Shown here piece after piece: positions 5,182 through 5,650 of a DNA stretch of 5,650 bases. The stretch is from Flavobacteriia bacterium (GTDB lineage: Bacteria; Bacteroidota; Bacteroidia; Flavobacteriales; Flavobacteriaceae). The notes under the pieces are model-generated. The model made no database searches and had not been told where the DNA came from. It worked only from the letters and a program-made list of their open reading frames with translations. Position 1 is the first letter of the stretch. Every line of letters starts with the position of its first letter. A program made the position numbers and the translations under genes. Location: NCBI GenBank assembly GCA_011330545.1, contig DRQI01000108.1:1-5650 (forward strand), written 5' to 3'.

Positions 5182-5650
5182 TCACACAAAACAATCGATA
5201 ATTTGCTGTGCTACCCGCAAAGCTTTGGCACCGTCACTCAAGGTAACAATTGGGGTAGTATCATTAACAATGGCATCAGCAAACGTTTCCAATTCATCTA
5301 AAATGGCATTGTTATTTTCTACAGTTGGATTTTCAAAATATATCTGTTTTTTTACCCCTTCGGCATTTTGTAAAATCATAGCAAACTCATCGGGGTTTTC
5401 AGGTACATCTTTCATTTTTACCACTTCGCTTTTCTTTTCTAAAAAGTCTACCGAGATGTAGGCATCTTTTTGAAAGAATCGTGCTTTGCGCATATTTTTG
5501 AGTGAAATCCTACTGGCGGTTAAATTCGCTACGCAGCCATTGGTAAATTCAATTCGTGCATTGGCAATGTCGGGGGTTTCGCTAATTACAGAAACCCCAC
5601 TGGCATGCACACTTTTTACATCGGCATTTACCACACTTAAAATAATATCA
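5182..5650 (-). CDS. Gfo/Idh/MocA family oxidoreductase, C-terminal part (5' end outside window)
   Basis: The frame is open through the right edge, so this is the last 155 or so residues of a protein usually near 320 long. The GTG at 5634 is an internal codon, since DIILS continues upstream in frame. The visible part fits the C-terminal alpha/beta sheet domain of NAD(P)-dependent Gfo/Idh/MocA sugar dehydrogenases: VKSVHASGVSVIS, DIANARIEFTNGCVANLTAS, then KNMRKARFFQKDAYISVDFLE, and a closing helix LSDGAKALRVAQQIIDC. The N-terminal Rossmann domain and the catalytic lysine motif lie beyond the window, so substrate cannot be judged; family members act on sugars, inositols or nucleotide sugars. 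It appears to be first, or at least upstream, in a leftward pair with the 3-hydroxybutyryl-CoA dehydrogenase. It ends at TGA (5184-5182), and no terminator hairpin is visible after it. Confidence 0.88.
   Translation of the reverse strand, partial: DIILSVVNADVKSVHASGVSVISETPDIANARIEFTNGCVANLTASRISLKNMRKARFFQKDAYISVDFLEKKSEVVKMKDVPENPDEFAMILQNAEGVKKQIYFENPTVENNNAILDELETFADAIVNDTTPIVTLSDGAKALRVAQQIIDCFV

Noticed and set aside
5225..5461. 78-codon + strand frame opposite the Gfo/Idh/MocA gene.
   Set aside because: Antisense shadow; Ser/Phe/Thr-rich with no family resemblance.

Overview
The window looks like chromosomal DNA from a member of the Bacteroidota, most likely Flavobacteriaceae. This rests on AT-rich sequence, start codons preceded by A-rich leaders (aaaaaATG) instead of Shine-Dalgarno sequences, a TAnnTTTG-type -7 box, and a gene set (PadR, HAAS/PspC membrane protein, DUF2807 'head GIN' lipoprotein, DUF4870) that I associate with flavobacteria. 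No mobile element, CRISPR array, tRNA or rRNA was seen.

Left part (1-3268, all + strand): an envelope-associated regulatory module. It opens with the C-terminus of a DUF4870 membrane protein (1-132). A 157-nt gap follows, holding at most a tiny hydrophobic reading frame. Next comes a PadR-type winged-helix regulator (290-631), coupled by a 4-nt ATGA overlap to a 600-residue HAAS-like/PspC multi-pass membrane protein (628-2430). A 124-nt gap containing a 7-bp-period tandem repeat leads to a DUF2807 lipoprotein with seven serine-glycine beta-helix rungs (2555-3268). The likely logic is that PadR controls the set, the PspC protein sits in the inner membrane, and the lipoprotein acts in the periplasm or at an outer surface. 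No PspA-like gene is visible.

Middle (3269-4197): a 251-nt gap carries a rho-independent terminator, a TAnnTTTG promoter-like box directly after its T-run, and a 17-codon cysteine-rich mini frame of doubtful reality. It is followed by an exported protein of unknown function whose C-terminus ends in a zinc-ribbon-like motif with Asp and His in place of the usual second cysteines.

Right part (4191-5650, - strand): a metabolic pair read leftward. A 5'-truncated Gfo/Idh/MocA oxidoreductase (5182-5650) is followed, after 100 nt containing a second 7-bp-period tract, by an apparently intact 3-hydroxybutyryl-CoA dehydrogenase (4191-5081). That gene converges on the exported-protein gene, and the two coding regions overlap by 7 bp across their stop codons.

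The most noteworthy features are the two heptad-period intergenic tracts, the terminator/promoter arrangement before 3520, the C..D/C..H tail motif, and the PadR-HAAS/PspC-DUF2807 module. None is certain to be a new system. The module type is known, while the repeats and the tail motif are the less explained parts.
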